NCBI RefSeq assembly: GCF_029892605.1
Contig: NZ_JARXWF010000003.1
Span: 124,001-188,000, forward strand
Origin: Parabacteroides sp. PM6-13
GTDB lineage: Bacteria; Bacteroidota; Bacteroidia; Bacteroidales; Tannerellaceae
Direction of reading: 5' to 3'
Length of the DNA stretch: 64,000 bases
Part shown: positions 26,721-39,260 of the stretch, in pieces
How the letters are laid out: every line of letters begins with the position of its first letter
How positions within the stretch are numbered: position 1 is the first letter of the stretch
The notes under the pieces: generated by a model
Told to the model about the DNA's origin: nothing
The model's database searches: none
What the model saw: the letters and a program-made list of their open reading frames with translations, nothing else
Made by a program: the position numbers and the translations under genes

Positions 26721-26816
26721 GTTGTTGGCTGAGCATGGTCGACCAATTGGCTGACCATGCTCAGCCAATTGGTTTACCTCGCTCAGCCATTTGGCCGACC
26801 ATGCTCGGCCAACAAC
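26721..26816. repeat. Double palindrome between two divergent promoters
   Basis: A 25-bp outer stem (26721-26745 with 26792-26816, two mismatches) encloses an alternative perfect 12-bp inner stem CCAATTGGCTGA/TCAGCCAATTGG (26743-26754, 26761-26772). The unit repeats the words GACCATGC and CTCAGCC several times. It lies upstream of both promoters in the 347-bp gap 26583-26929, so it acts, if at all, at DNA level or on an antisense transcript. Confidence 0.8.
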
Positions 26817-26867
26817 TATCGGGAGGGGGCTGATAGATTTCCTATATAAGTATATAAAAAATATCTG

Positions 26868-26899
26868 TTTGACAAGCGCATAAAGCCACCTTATCTTTG
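26868..26899 (+). promoter_or_regulatory. Consensus promoter of the second ECF sigma gene
   Basis: TTTG at 26868-26871, a 20-bp spacer and TATCTTTG at 26892-26899: a full match to the Bacteroidetes housekeeping consensus. The leader before the ATG at 26930 would be about 24 nt. Confidence 0.75.
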
Positions 26900-26929
26900 T
26901 GACATAAAGAAAAGCAAAAGGTAAAACTT

Positions 26930-27436
26930 ATGAATACAAAAGAATTCCAACAAGAAATTATCGGCTTACAACGCAATATGTACAATTTTGCCTTGTCCTT
27001 AACCGCAGATAGAGAAGATGCTGAAGATCTGTTACAAGATACCACGCTGAAAGTCCTGGATAGTCAGGATAAATTTACCGACAATTACAACCTCAAAGGC
27101 TGGGTGTTGACCGTGATGCGTAATATCTTTATCAACAATTACCACAAGGTGGTGCGCAAACAAACGGTGATCGATGCGCATGCCGATCTGTATAATCTGC
27201 ATGTCTTGAGTGAATCACCGCTTGACTCACCGGAAGGCTCGTATCAGCTGAGTGAGATCAATCAAGTTGTAGAGAACCTGAGTGATGATTTGCGGGTGCC
27301 TTTCCAGCTCTACCTGGGAGGTTACAAATACCACGAGATAGCCGATCGGCTGGATATGCCTCTGGGAACGATCAAGAGTCGCATTTTCTTTGCGCGTAAA
27401 GAATTGCAGATCCAATTGAAGGATTTTAATTCTTAA
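26930..27436 (+). CDS. ECF-type RNA polymerase sigma factor (copy 2)
   Basis: 168 aa, same length as the sigma factor at 5742-6248 and clearly its paralogue. Region 2 contains REDAEDLLQDTTLKVL and GWVLTVMRNIFINNYHK (identical to copy 1 in most positions), region 4 has YHEIADRLDMPLGTIKSRI. The stretch between regions 2 and 4 (about 85-112) differs most. No anti-sigma gene is adjacent. aguA follows after 47 bp, which contains a small CTTTTACGT stem (27450-27473), so sigma and aguAB may share a transcript. Confidence 0.95.
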   Translation: MNTKEFQQEIIGLQRNMYNFALSLTADREDAEDLLQDTTLKVLDSQDKFTDNYNLKGWVLTVMRNIFINNYHKVVRKQTVIDAHADLYNLHVLSESPLDSPEGSYQLSEINQVVENLSDDLRVPFQLYLGGYKYHEIADRLDMPLGTIKSRIFFARKELQIQLKDFNS

Positions 27437-27483
27437 GCGGAAATAACTACTTTTACGTCTGAAAACGTAAAAGAACAAAGCTG

Positions 27484-28512
27484 ATGTTAAAAGAATCCAT
27501 CCTGTTTCCCGCGGAGTGGTATCCGCAAAGTGCTGTGCAACTGACCTGGCCGCATGAAGATACCGATTGGGCACCTATCCTGGATGAGGTCATTCCCTGC
27601 TTCGTGGCGATAGCCCATGAGATACTCAAACGTGAAAAATTAGTGGTTGTTTGCCGGGACGAACAGCTCCTGCGCAACCAGTTAGGCGATATCGACGACT
27701 CACGCCTGATCGTTCGTGAAATAGAATCGAACGATACTTGGGCACGCGACCATGGGGGCATCTCTGTGTTCGATGGCGGAGTTCCTTCGGTTTATGACTT
27801 TGTATTCAACGGTTGGGGCATGAAGTTTCCGGCCGATAAAGATAATCAGATCACCCGTCAGCTGTTTCTGTCGGAGACTTTCCGGGAAGAGGTGGCCTAT
27901 GTCAATATGCAACCATTCGTATTGGAAGGGGGAAGTATTGAATCGGATGGGCAGGGGACGCTGCTTACCACCGAAGAGTGTTTGTTTTCCTTGAACCGCA
28001 ATGAGTATCTGAATCCCGAACAATTGGAATATCACCTGAAAGATCTCTTTGGGGTGGAGCGTGTTTTGTGGCTGAGTCACGGATACCTCGCCGGAGATGA
28101 TACCGATAGCCATGTGGATACCTTGGCGCGTTTCTGCAGTGAAGATACGATAGCCTATGTGCGCTGTGAAGATGAGGCCGACGAGCATTACGACGAGTTG
28201 AAGCAGATGGAAGAGGAACTGAAAGGCTTTACCCGGACCGATGGAACGCCTTACCGGTTGATTGCCCTGCCGATGGCCGACAAGGTCGAGTGGGAGGGAG
28301 AGCGCCTTCCGGCTACCTATGCCAATTTTTTGATTATCAACGATGCTGTCCTGCTTCCTTTCTATGATTCCCCTCGCGACGAGGTGGCTAAGAAGGCCTT
28401 GCAAGCGGCTTTCCCTGATCGGGAAGTGATCGGAATCAATTGTTTACCATTAATCAAACAACACGGATCCCTGCATTGTGTGACGATGCAGTATCCGCAA
28501 GGTTTTATCTAA
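27484..28512 (+). CDS. aguA: Agmatine deiminase
   Basis: Converts agmatine to N-carbamoylputrescine and ammonia. 342 aa of the peptidyl-arginine deiminase fold, with NDTWARDHG near residue 83-91, the substrate-binding GGSIESDGQG near 148, HVDTLARF near 218-225 and the nucleophile Cys332 in GSLHCVTMQYP at the C terminus. Eight bases before aguB, with which it forms a two-step path; speA at 52460 supplies agmatine. Confidence 0.96.
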   Translation: MLKESILFPAEWYPQSAVQLTWPHEDTDWAPILDEVIPCFVAIAHEILKREKLVVVCRDEQLLRNQLGDIDDSRLIVREIESNDTWARDHGGISVFDGGVPSVYDFVFNGWGMKFPADKDNQITRQLFLSETFREEVAYVNMQPFVLEGGSIESDGQGTLLTTEECLFSLNRNEYLNPEQLEYHLKDLFGVERVLWLSHGYLAGDDTDSHVDTLARFCSEDTIAYVRCEDEADEHYDELKQMEEELKGFTRTDGTPYRLIALPMADKVEWEGERLPATYANFLIINDAVLLPFYDSPRDEVAKKALQAAFPDREVIGINCLPLIKQHGSLHCVTMQYPQGFI

Positions 28513-28520
28513 ATTGCCGT

Positions 28521-29399
28521 ATGAAAGTAGGAATTATTCAACAAGCGAACAGCGGTGATATCCGCGCCAATATAGACAGGTTACAAGAACGCATCCGGGC
28601 ATGTGCTGCCGAAGGAGCAGAACTTATTGTTTTGCAGGAATTGCATAATGGGCTTTATTTCTGTCAGGTAGAAGATCCTGACTTGTTTGATCAGGCGGAA
28701 CCGATACCGGGACCCTCCACGGAATCTTATGGGGCATTAGCTCGTGAGCTGGGGGTGGTGATTGTGTTGTCGTTGTTCGAGCGCCGTGCGCCCGGTTTGT
28801 ATCACAACACGGCTGTGGTGATGGAAAAAGATGGAACGATCGCCGGGAAATACCGTAAGATGCATATCCCCGATGATCCGGCTTATTATGAGAAGTTCTA
28901 CTTTACACCCGGCGACCTGGGCTTTGAACCTATCGATACCTCTGTCGGCCGACTCGGCGTCTTGGTGTGTTGGGATCAGTGGTATCCGGAAGCTGCGCGC
29001 TTGATGGCTATGCGGGGTGCCGAACTGTTGATTTACCCGACAGCCATCGGGTGGGAGAGTACCGACGCTCCGGAAGAGAAGATGCGTCAGCTCGATGCCT
29101 GGGTAACCGTGCAGCGTGGTCACGCGGTGGCCAATGGATTGCCGGTAGTCACTGTGAACCGGGTAGGGCATGAGGAGGATCCTTCCGGACAGACCCGCGG
29201 CATTCAGTTTTGGGGTAATAGTTTTGTGGCAGGTCCTCAGGGCGAGTTACTGACGGTGTTTTCACAGGAAAAGGAAGAATACCGCATTGTGGAGATCGAC
29301 AAAATGCGCAGTGAACAGGTGCGTCGTTGGTGGCCGTTCTTCCGCGACCGGCGGATCGATGCTTTTGAAGGACTAACAGAACGATACTTGACTCGTTAG
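28521..29399 (+). CDS. aguB: N-carbamoylputrescine amidase
   Basis: Nitrilase-superfamily hydrolase that turns N-carbamoylputrescine into putrescine, CO2 and ammonia. The ATG at 28521 gives 292 aa; an earlier in-frame start lies within aguA. The Glu-Lys-Cys triad is visible as Glu40 (VLQELHNG), Lys113 (KYRKMHIP) and Cys150 (VLVCWDQWYPE). The stop overlaps the convergent LUD gene by 4 bp. Confidence 0.96.
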   Translation: MKVGIIQQANSGDIRANIDRLQERIRACAAEGAELIVLQELHNGLYFCQVEDPDLFDQAEPIPGPSTESYGALARELGVVIVLSLFERRAPGLYHNTAVVMEKDGTIAGKYRKMHIPDDPAYYEKFYFTPGDLGFEPIDTSVGRLGVLVCWDQWYPEAARLMAMRGAELLIYPTAIGWESTDAPEEKMRQLDAWVTVQRGHAVANGLPVVTVNRVGHEEDPSGQTRGIQFWGNSFVAGPQGELLTVFSQEKEEYRIVEIDKMRSEQVRRWWPFFRDRRIDAFEGLTERYLTR

Positions 29400-29974
29400 A
29401 TGAAACATACGGTAACCGATTCCGGTCCGTGTTGTTTGCGTTGTTTGCCCTTTGTTCTGCCGCCGGGGAAAGGTCCTGAAATAAAGCTGCCGAAGTTGAT
29501 ATCTCCCGCGTAGACCTCTTCGTAGGCTTCGCGCATATCTTTCACCAATCGGTCGGGATGTAATAATATCACCAAATGACGAGACAGATGATCTAACGCA
29601 TGGATCGGCATATCCTGTTGCGATACCCAGAGCATACCAGTCTCCGCAACGCCGAATTCCGCACGGATGACCGCAACATCAACCTCTTCCAGTTCACATG
29701 GATTGTACATGTGATTCAGGTCTTTGTTTCCTCTCACATCAGATGTGGCTGAGCCAATTACGCTTGATTCAGGGTACAAAACACGAATCAAAGGCTTGAC
29801 ATCTGTCACATTATCAACCTCGTACCAGTTGGTAGAGGAACGTGTTAGATTTTCTTTAAATGCTTCAAGCATAGATTTATATTCTGTTGTAAGCAAAGGA
29901 ACGTTCTGAAGAACGAACACTTCACTCGTGTTGTTGAGCCTCATGGCTTCCATCAATAATTCTCTCGTACTCAT
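29396..29974 (-). CDS. LUD-domain protein (LutC/YkgG family)
   Basis: Relative of LutC, which in other bacteria takes part in lactate oxidation with LutA and LutB. The conserved core is visible as SSVIGSATSDV, AVIRAEFGVAETGMLWV and a HLSRHLVILLHPDRLV stretch. The C-terminal block after FGSFISGP is GGRTKGKQRKQHGPES, different from the usual SRTADIE-type end. The ATG at 29974 (192 aa) begins the conserved part; an extension of 17 Lys-rich residues upstream is possible. Neither lutA nor lutB is in the window, so an orphan role is likely. Confidence 0.8.
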   Translation of the reverse strand: MSTRELLMEAMRLNNTSEVFVLQNVPLLTTEYKSMLEAFKENLTRSSTNWYEVDNVTDVKPLIRVLYPESSVIGSATSDVRGNKDLNHMYNPCELEEVDVAVIRAEFGVAETGMLWVSQQDMPIHALDHLSRHLVILLHPDRLVKDMREAYEEVYAGDINFGSFISGPFPGGRTKGKQRKQHGPESVTVCFI

Positions 29975-30086
29975 CTTCTTTTTCTTTTTGTTGCTTTTCG
30001 CTAATTCTAAAAACAGGCGGAACATATTTGGCCGACTCCAGGGTCGGGCTGTCGCCTAAAAACGGTTGTATATATACAGAAGTCAT
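29922..30086 (-). CDS. Possible small protein overlapping the LUD gene start
   Basis: A 54-residue reading frame starting at ATG 30086 whose last 53 bp overlap the first codons of the LUD gene in another frame. The product is charged at the C-terminal half (KQQKEKEDEYERI) with a plausible ordered start (MTSVYIQPFLGD). I do not recognise it. The overlap would allow coupled translation with the LUD protein. It could equally be chance, as there is no promoter match close by. Confidence 0.4.
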   Translation of the reverse strand: MTSVYIQPFLGDSPTLESAKYVPPVFRISEKQQKEKEDEYERIIDGSHEAQQHE

Positions 30087-30176
30087 CTCTGTATAGTAGG
30101 TCTTTTTTAATAACAAATTTTTGTATCAGATGTTCGGTAAGGTTTTGTTTTTTTCGAATTGGTCTGATCTCCGGAT

Positions 30177-30212
30177 AAAAAAAAGTTGGAGAGCATGGCT
30201 CCCCAACTTTAA
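30177..30212 (-). terminator. Intrinsic terminator of the PUL operon
   Basis: On the minus strand AAAGTTGGGGAG-CCATG-CTCTCCAACTTT followed by a T run (30177-30184), 35-70 bp after the GH97 stop codon. Confidence 0.85.
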
Positions 30213-30246
30213 ATATTCCGTTTGAAAGTGTTTTACTTTCTTGGGT

Positions 30247-34978
<4,732 letters not shown>

Positions 34979-34997
34979 GATAGAATTTTATTAAAAA

Positions 34998-35027
34998 GGG
35001 GGCTAATCCTCAAGAGGAAAAGCCCCC
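34998..35027 (-). terminator. Terminator-like stem between susF and the GH13 gene
   Basis: On the minus strand GGGGGCT/AGCCCCC (35027 to 34998) with an inner CCTC/GAGG stem is followed by TTTTT. It lies inside the PUL transcript, in the 74-bp gap, and would lower expression of the enzymes relative to the binding and uptake proteins. Confidence 0.7.
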
Positions 35028-35052
35028 GGATAAATAACCTAAACGTTGTTTT

Positions 35053-36417
35053 TTATTGCTTCGTTATTGTGCAATACATATTCTCTGAATCGGTACGTTC
35101 CAGATAGAGCTCGATGTAATAGGTGCCTGCAGTAACAGACAGGTTATTGCCATCTTGCGACAGGTTGTCTGTGGTGCCACCCAGGTTGATAGCCCAGTCA
35201 TCGTTCGCACGGAATTTGATGGAACCATCCGTCAGTGTCAAGGTGGCTGTCAGGCATTTCTTTTCAGCATCCCAGGTCATGTCCTGATCCGCATCCCAAC
35301 CACCGGCGGTTGCGTCACCGATAATACCCCAGGACACGGCTGCCGCTGTTAGGGAACCATTCGCTACATCAGCCACCATTTGGTAGAGTCCTGCTGTTGC
35401 CATATTGATATTCGTACCGCCGCCTTGTGCCAGGCCTTCACTGAAGGTGATAAAGTCGTTGTAGTTATACTCACCATCCCAGTTACGCTCTTTCGTAAAC
35501 TTGAAGTCGCCATTCAGGTAGCAGAAGCCTTCGTATTTGCCATCGAAAGAGGCACCACGTAATGCCGGCGCGTTACCCGGATTCCAATCCTGGTGATTCC
35601 CCGGGATATAAACAAATTCTCCGAAAGCGAGTTTCTGAAGCGTGTAGGTATAATCCATCATATTCAAGGTCATCTTATACATACCCGCTGCCTCTATCTT
35701 ACCGGCATTCGCTCCTACATTCACCAAAGCACCTTCCAGGCTGGCATCGCCATCTACCGCTGTACCGACAACACCCGGATTCGCCCAGAAGTCATTGTCG
35801 ACATTCTCCTGCGGGATGATTTTCCAGTATTGGTTGTCAGCCGAAGTCGTGAAGGTGAGCGTAAAGATCGGATCTTCATACACATCCTTGCCGCTATGGT
35901 TGAACGCTATCATACTTGTAGCATCCCAACCGGCCATATCGCCAACCAGGTAATAAGCCGTTGATATAACAGGCGCCTCCAGGGTAACCAATACATTGAA
36001 AGCCGATGACTTGGTATACAGACCAGCTTCGTTCTGTTTGATCTGGGCGGCCACTACAGCCGATAGGGTTCTTTCCACCGGGCGTTTGCCATAGAGTTCA
36101 GTCACGGCACTAATTAATTCCTCCGTAGAAACACGTCCGCTTAAGTCCGCGTTCAGCTTCTTTTTTCCATCCAGTGTCACGCTATAGGAAACGACAGAAG
36201 CTCCTTCGGGTATCGTAGCGGATGGCGTAAACAGCGAGACTGTTTCTGAGTCTATCTCTGCCATATTGATGGCCGCAGCCGCGGAGGCCGACAAAGAAAC
36301 GCCAACGGCTTCTTCCGGTTCAAATCCCTGCGGATCTGCCCAATCGTCATACTCTCCTTTACATCCGAAAAAGGTTACACATGTAAGGAGTAAACCATAT
36401 AATAATGTCTTATTCAT
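35053..36417 (-). CDS. susF: SusF-like surface glycan-binding lipoprotein
   Basis: Outer-membrane lipoprotein of 454 aa that binds starch-like glycans at the cell surface. Signal peptide ends at FFGC (Cys19), followed by an acidic stretch (EYDDW) that suits surface export. An N-terminal Ig-like domain (about 40-140) leads to three beta-sandwich modules (about 150-260, 265-350, 355-454), each with the YLVGDMAGWD / YIPGNHQDWN / WGIIGDATAGGW Trp pattern of SusE/SusF starch-binding modules. Third after susD in the operon. Confidence 0.86.
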   Translation of the reverse strand: MNKTLLYGLLLTCVTFFGCKGEYDDWADPQGFEPEEAVGVSLSASAAAAINMAEIDSETVSLFTPSATIPEGASVVSYSVTLDGKKKLNADLSGRVSTEELISAVTELYGKRPVERTLSAVVAAQIKQNEAGLYTKSSAFNVLVTLEAPVISTAYYLVGDMAGWDATSMIAFNHSGKDVYEDPIFTLTFTTSADNQYWKIIPQENVDNDFWANPGVVGTAVDGDASLEGALVNVGANAGKIEAAGMYKMTLNMMDYTYTLQKLAFGEFVYIPGNHQDWNPGNAPALRGASFDGKYEGFCYLNGDFKFTKERNWDGEYNYNDFITFSEGLAQGGGTNINMATAGLYQMVADVANGSLTAAAVSWGIIGDATAGGWDADQDMTWDAEKKCLTATLTLTDGSIKFRANDDWAINLGGTTDNLSQDGNNLSVTAGTYYIELYLERTDSENMYCTITKQ

Positions 36418-36437
36418 ATTGTTTTATTGTTCTATTG

Positions 36438-37607
36438 TTATTTACTAAAGAAATGATAATAGCCATCAATGTCATTAAAGACCACTACATAGTTGCCGGC
36501 AGTGACAGGAATATTCGGCCCTCCATTGACACCAAAGCCAAAGGGGAATTCCGCCGCGCCCCAGTTGGGAGACCAGCCGTCGTACAAGATTTTCGCTGTC
36601 GTATCACCACCTGTCGCATCCAGTTCGAATGTCCAGTTGTGGTTGATCACGCCTTCGACCGTATTGACAGGTGTCAATTGCATGTCAGTAGCCCATCCGT
36701 TGAAGTCGCCGGAAATAAATAGGTGATCATAGGAGTACTTCGGAGCATCCGTAGCCACGATAGAGAGTGTGTTGCTCTTTGTATTCAACGTGATGAGGTA
36801 GTATCCGTCGGCAGGTACTTTGAAGTCACCACCTTCTCCATCGGCATCTTTCTTATACGGCTTGGTGATGTCATTGTTTTCACCTCCCCATTGTTCGTCC
36901 CAGGCTCCCGGTACTTTCACAATCTTGAATCCTTGTGAGCTCAGGAAATAGCCGGTGTAAACCAATTCGCCTTGTCCGGTTGTTTCATCGTATTTGAATC
37001 CTTCCACCGGTGACATAGGCATGACAGCCTTACCGATTTCCGATCCCCATGAACCATCACCGATGCAACCGCCAATCAGATACCACAGTTCAGGATCGGC
37101 AGCAATCAGGGCAACGAAATAGGGACGAACAGAGAGTTCCAATACATTCGAGAAACATTCATAACCGGAATAGAGGGTCGCTCTCATTCTCACATAGAGG
37201 GTGATCGGATCGCTGGGTAACTGGCTCTCATCCGTATAGTTTCCCAGTTTCATGATCGCCTTATTGATCTGAACGGCTTCTGCCGGAAACTCACATTCAT
37301 TCATTGATCCATCCAACTCCACGTAGGTGGCGTCTTCGGCATCGGCCGAGGTGGCCTCATCCCATGTGTTGGTAAGAGAGACCTGTGTGTAGTAGGTAAC
37401 AGGTGCCGTATACCCGTAGTCGGGTTGTTTGTATGTCAGGTTGATGGAAGCGGTGCTCTCCAAGTCGTACGTGTTGCCACCCAACGCCGGCATATTCAGT
37501 TCAAAAGAGTCGGGCTGTTGTACTGTCGGGTTGGAATCTCTGTCGTCTGAACAGGCAGAGAATAGTACGATACCCGCCAGTAACGAAGCATATACATATT
37601 TTTTCAT
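36438..37607 (-). CDS. susE: SusE-like surface glycan-binding lipoprotein
   Basis: Outer-membrane lipoprotein of 389 aa. The signal ends at FSAC (Cys19) and the following CSDDRDS matches the acidic export signal of Bacteroidetes surface lipoproteins. Ig-like N-terminal domain (about 35-170) then two carbohydrate-binding beta-sandwiches (about 175-280 and 285-389), with WYLIGGCIGDGSWG and LFISGDFNGWATD. It sits 19 bp after susD. Glycan specificity is inferred from the neighbours. Confidence 0.86.
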   Translation of the reverse strand: MKKYVYASLLAGIVLFSACSDDRDSNPTVQQPDSFELNMPALGGNTYDLESTASINLTYKQPDYGYTAPVTYYTQVSLTNTWDEATSADAEDATYVELDGSMNECEFPAEAVQINKAIMKLGNYTDESQLPSDPITLYVRMRATLYSGYECFSNVLELSVRPYFVALIAADPELWYLIGGCIGDGSWGSEIGKAVMPMSPVEGFKYDETTGQGELVYTGYFLSSQGFKIVKVPGAWDEQWGGENNDITKPYKKDADGEGGDFKVPADGYYLITLNTKSNTLSIVATDAPKYSYDHLFISGDFNGWATDMQLTPVNTVEGVINHNWTFELDATGGDTTAKILYDGWSPNWGAAEFPFGFGVNGGPNIPVTAGNYVVVFNDIDGYYHFFSK

Positions 37608-37626
37608 CGTTTCTTCTTTTATTAAA

Positions 37627-39240
37627 TTAATACCCCGGATTCTGAATCAGATTAGAGTTGTTTGCCAAGTCGTTTTCGGGAAGACCGAAAATACTTTTAC
37701 TATTGGCAAACTGTGCACCGGCATAGGTGCCACCCATCCATTCCCATTTGTAAGCAGCCTGGCCGGCATAACGTCCGAAACGAACCAGATCCATGCGGCG
37801 ACGGCCTTCAAACCAGAATTCTCTGGACCATTCATCACAAATATCTTCCAGTGAATAGAGATTCTTCTGAGCGGCATTGGCGCGGCTACGCAACGCGTTG
37901 ATTTTCTCTTTCGCATCCGCGTTAGAGCCATTCAAGCGGGTAGATGCTTCGGCGTAGGTCAGGTAAGCTTCAGCGATACGGAACAGAGCCAGGTCGGTAT
38001 TCACGAAGTCAATCACTTGGTTGGACTGACCGTCGGAACGTACATTACGGAACTTGATACAGGCAAAGCCGGCATTGGCATCGGTCTCGTCATCAATCGA
38101 AGCAGAGAATCCATCACCATAGAACAGAGCCCGGTCGTCGTTGGCTGCCGTCGTCATCTCGGCTACCGTTTTTCCTGTAGGAGGAGCAGAGGTGTAGAAC
38201 TTATCAAGCAATTGTTTGCGTACGCGTGTACATTTACCCCAGCTACAGTTGGTGCCGGAAGGAACGTTTACGTCCATCGTTGAGCTATAGGTAGAGAGAA
38301 TCAGGAAGTTCATACCTCCATAGCTCTTCGAAGTTACACCGTCGAACAATACCGGGAAGATATTCTCATATTGTGCCCCGTTGGTATCATTGTCGGCCAG
38401 GAACAACATCTGGTAAGCCGAGTATTTCTCGCCTGTCACCGGATTGGTGGTGCCTGTCGTACACAGGTGATAATAACCATTGTCGATCACCTTGCCAGCA
38501 TAATCCAGGGCTTTTTGCCATTGTGCCGTTCCGGTATATACTTCGGCATTCAGGTAGAGACGAGACAAGAGGTTCCAGGCAGCTACCTTGTCTACGCGAC
38601 CATAGGTGTTTTGTCCGGGTGCAGCCATGAGGGCTTCACATTCTGTCAGTTCCTTTTCAATATAGTCATAGAACTGAGAACGGGTATAACGCTCTGCCAA
38701 TTCCGAAGATACGGTTTCGGTGAAAGCCGCGTTGCCATACAGATCCATCACATAGTAATATTGCAGGGCACGGATAAAGCGTACTTCCGCCCGTTGCACA
38801 GAGCTGTCGCCACCATCGTCGGGTACCTGTTCGAGGAAGAAGTTACACAATGAAATGGTGAAATAGAGGCGATAGTAAAGCCCGATAGAGAAGGCGGCAC
38901 TCGCGCCATAGGTGTTGTGAAGCATTTCGCTAATACCGGTATCTGTCAGCCAAATCCAGTGTGCTTCGTCTGAGGTGAACTCATTCAGGTTCCATGCCAT
39001 ACGGAAGAAATCGGAACGACCTTCGTCCATGTCGGCAATGTCTCCGTTGTCGCTCGGTCCTTTCTGACCGGTCAAACAGAAGCTGGCGTATATCTTATTA
39101 AAAAGAGCCTCCTGGTTCAGGGTCATGGTCTGTTGCGGATTGATAGGTTTCACATCTAAGTCGCCGATGCAAGAGGTGAATCCCATGGTAAATACCAGAG
39201 CCATAACCGGAATAAATGATTTTATACTATTGAATTTCAT
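37627..39240 (-). CDS. susD: SusD/RagB-family glycan-binding lipoprotein
   Basis: Lid of the SusCD transporter at the outer membrane, 537 aa. Signal peptide ends at FTSC (Cys24) with IGDLDVKP after it. SusD TPR-like helical fold is shown by RAEVRFIRALQYYYVMDLYGNAAF near 150, KVAAWNLLSRLYLNAEVYTG near 215 and the C-terminal YLTYAEASTRLNGSNADAKEKINALR and EWSREFWFEGRRRMDLVRFG. Located 20 bp after susC. Confidence 0.95.
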   Translation of the reverse strand: MKFNSIKSFIPVMALVFTMGFTSCIGDLDVKPINPQQTMTLNQEALFNKIYASFCLTGQKGPSDNGDIADMDEGRSDFFRMAWNLNEFTSDEAHWIWLTDTGISEMLHNTYGASAAFSIGLYYRLYFTISLCNFFLEQVPDDGGDSSVQRAEVRFIRALQYYYVMDLYGNAAFTETVSSELAERYTRSQFYDYIEKELTECEALMAAPGQNTYGRVDKVAAWNLLSRLYLNAEVYTGTAQWQKALDYAGKVIDNGYYHLCTTGTTNPVTGEKYSAYQMLFLADNDTNGAQYENIFPVLFDGVTSKSYGGMNFLILSTYSSTMDVNVPSGTNCSWGKCTRVRKQLLDKFYTSAPPTGKTVAEMTTAANDDRALFYGDGFSASIDDETDANAGFACIKFRNVRSDGQSNQVIDFVNTDLALFRIAEAYLTYAEASTRLNGSNADAKEKINALRSRANAAQKNLYSLEDICDEWSREFWFEGRRRMDLVRFGRYAGQAAYKWEWMGGTYAGAQFANSKSIFGLPENDLANNSNLIQNPGY

Positions 39241-39260
39241 ATTATTCTTGTTTTTATGAT

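Noticed and set aside
27700-28404. 234-codon open frame antisense to aguA
   Set aside because: The forward frame has all agmatine deiminase residues; the reverse product is unlike any family.
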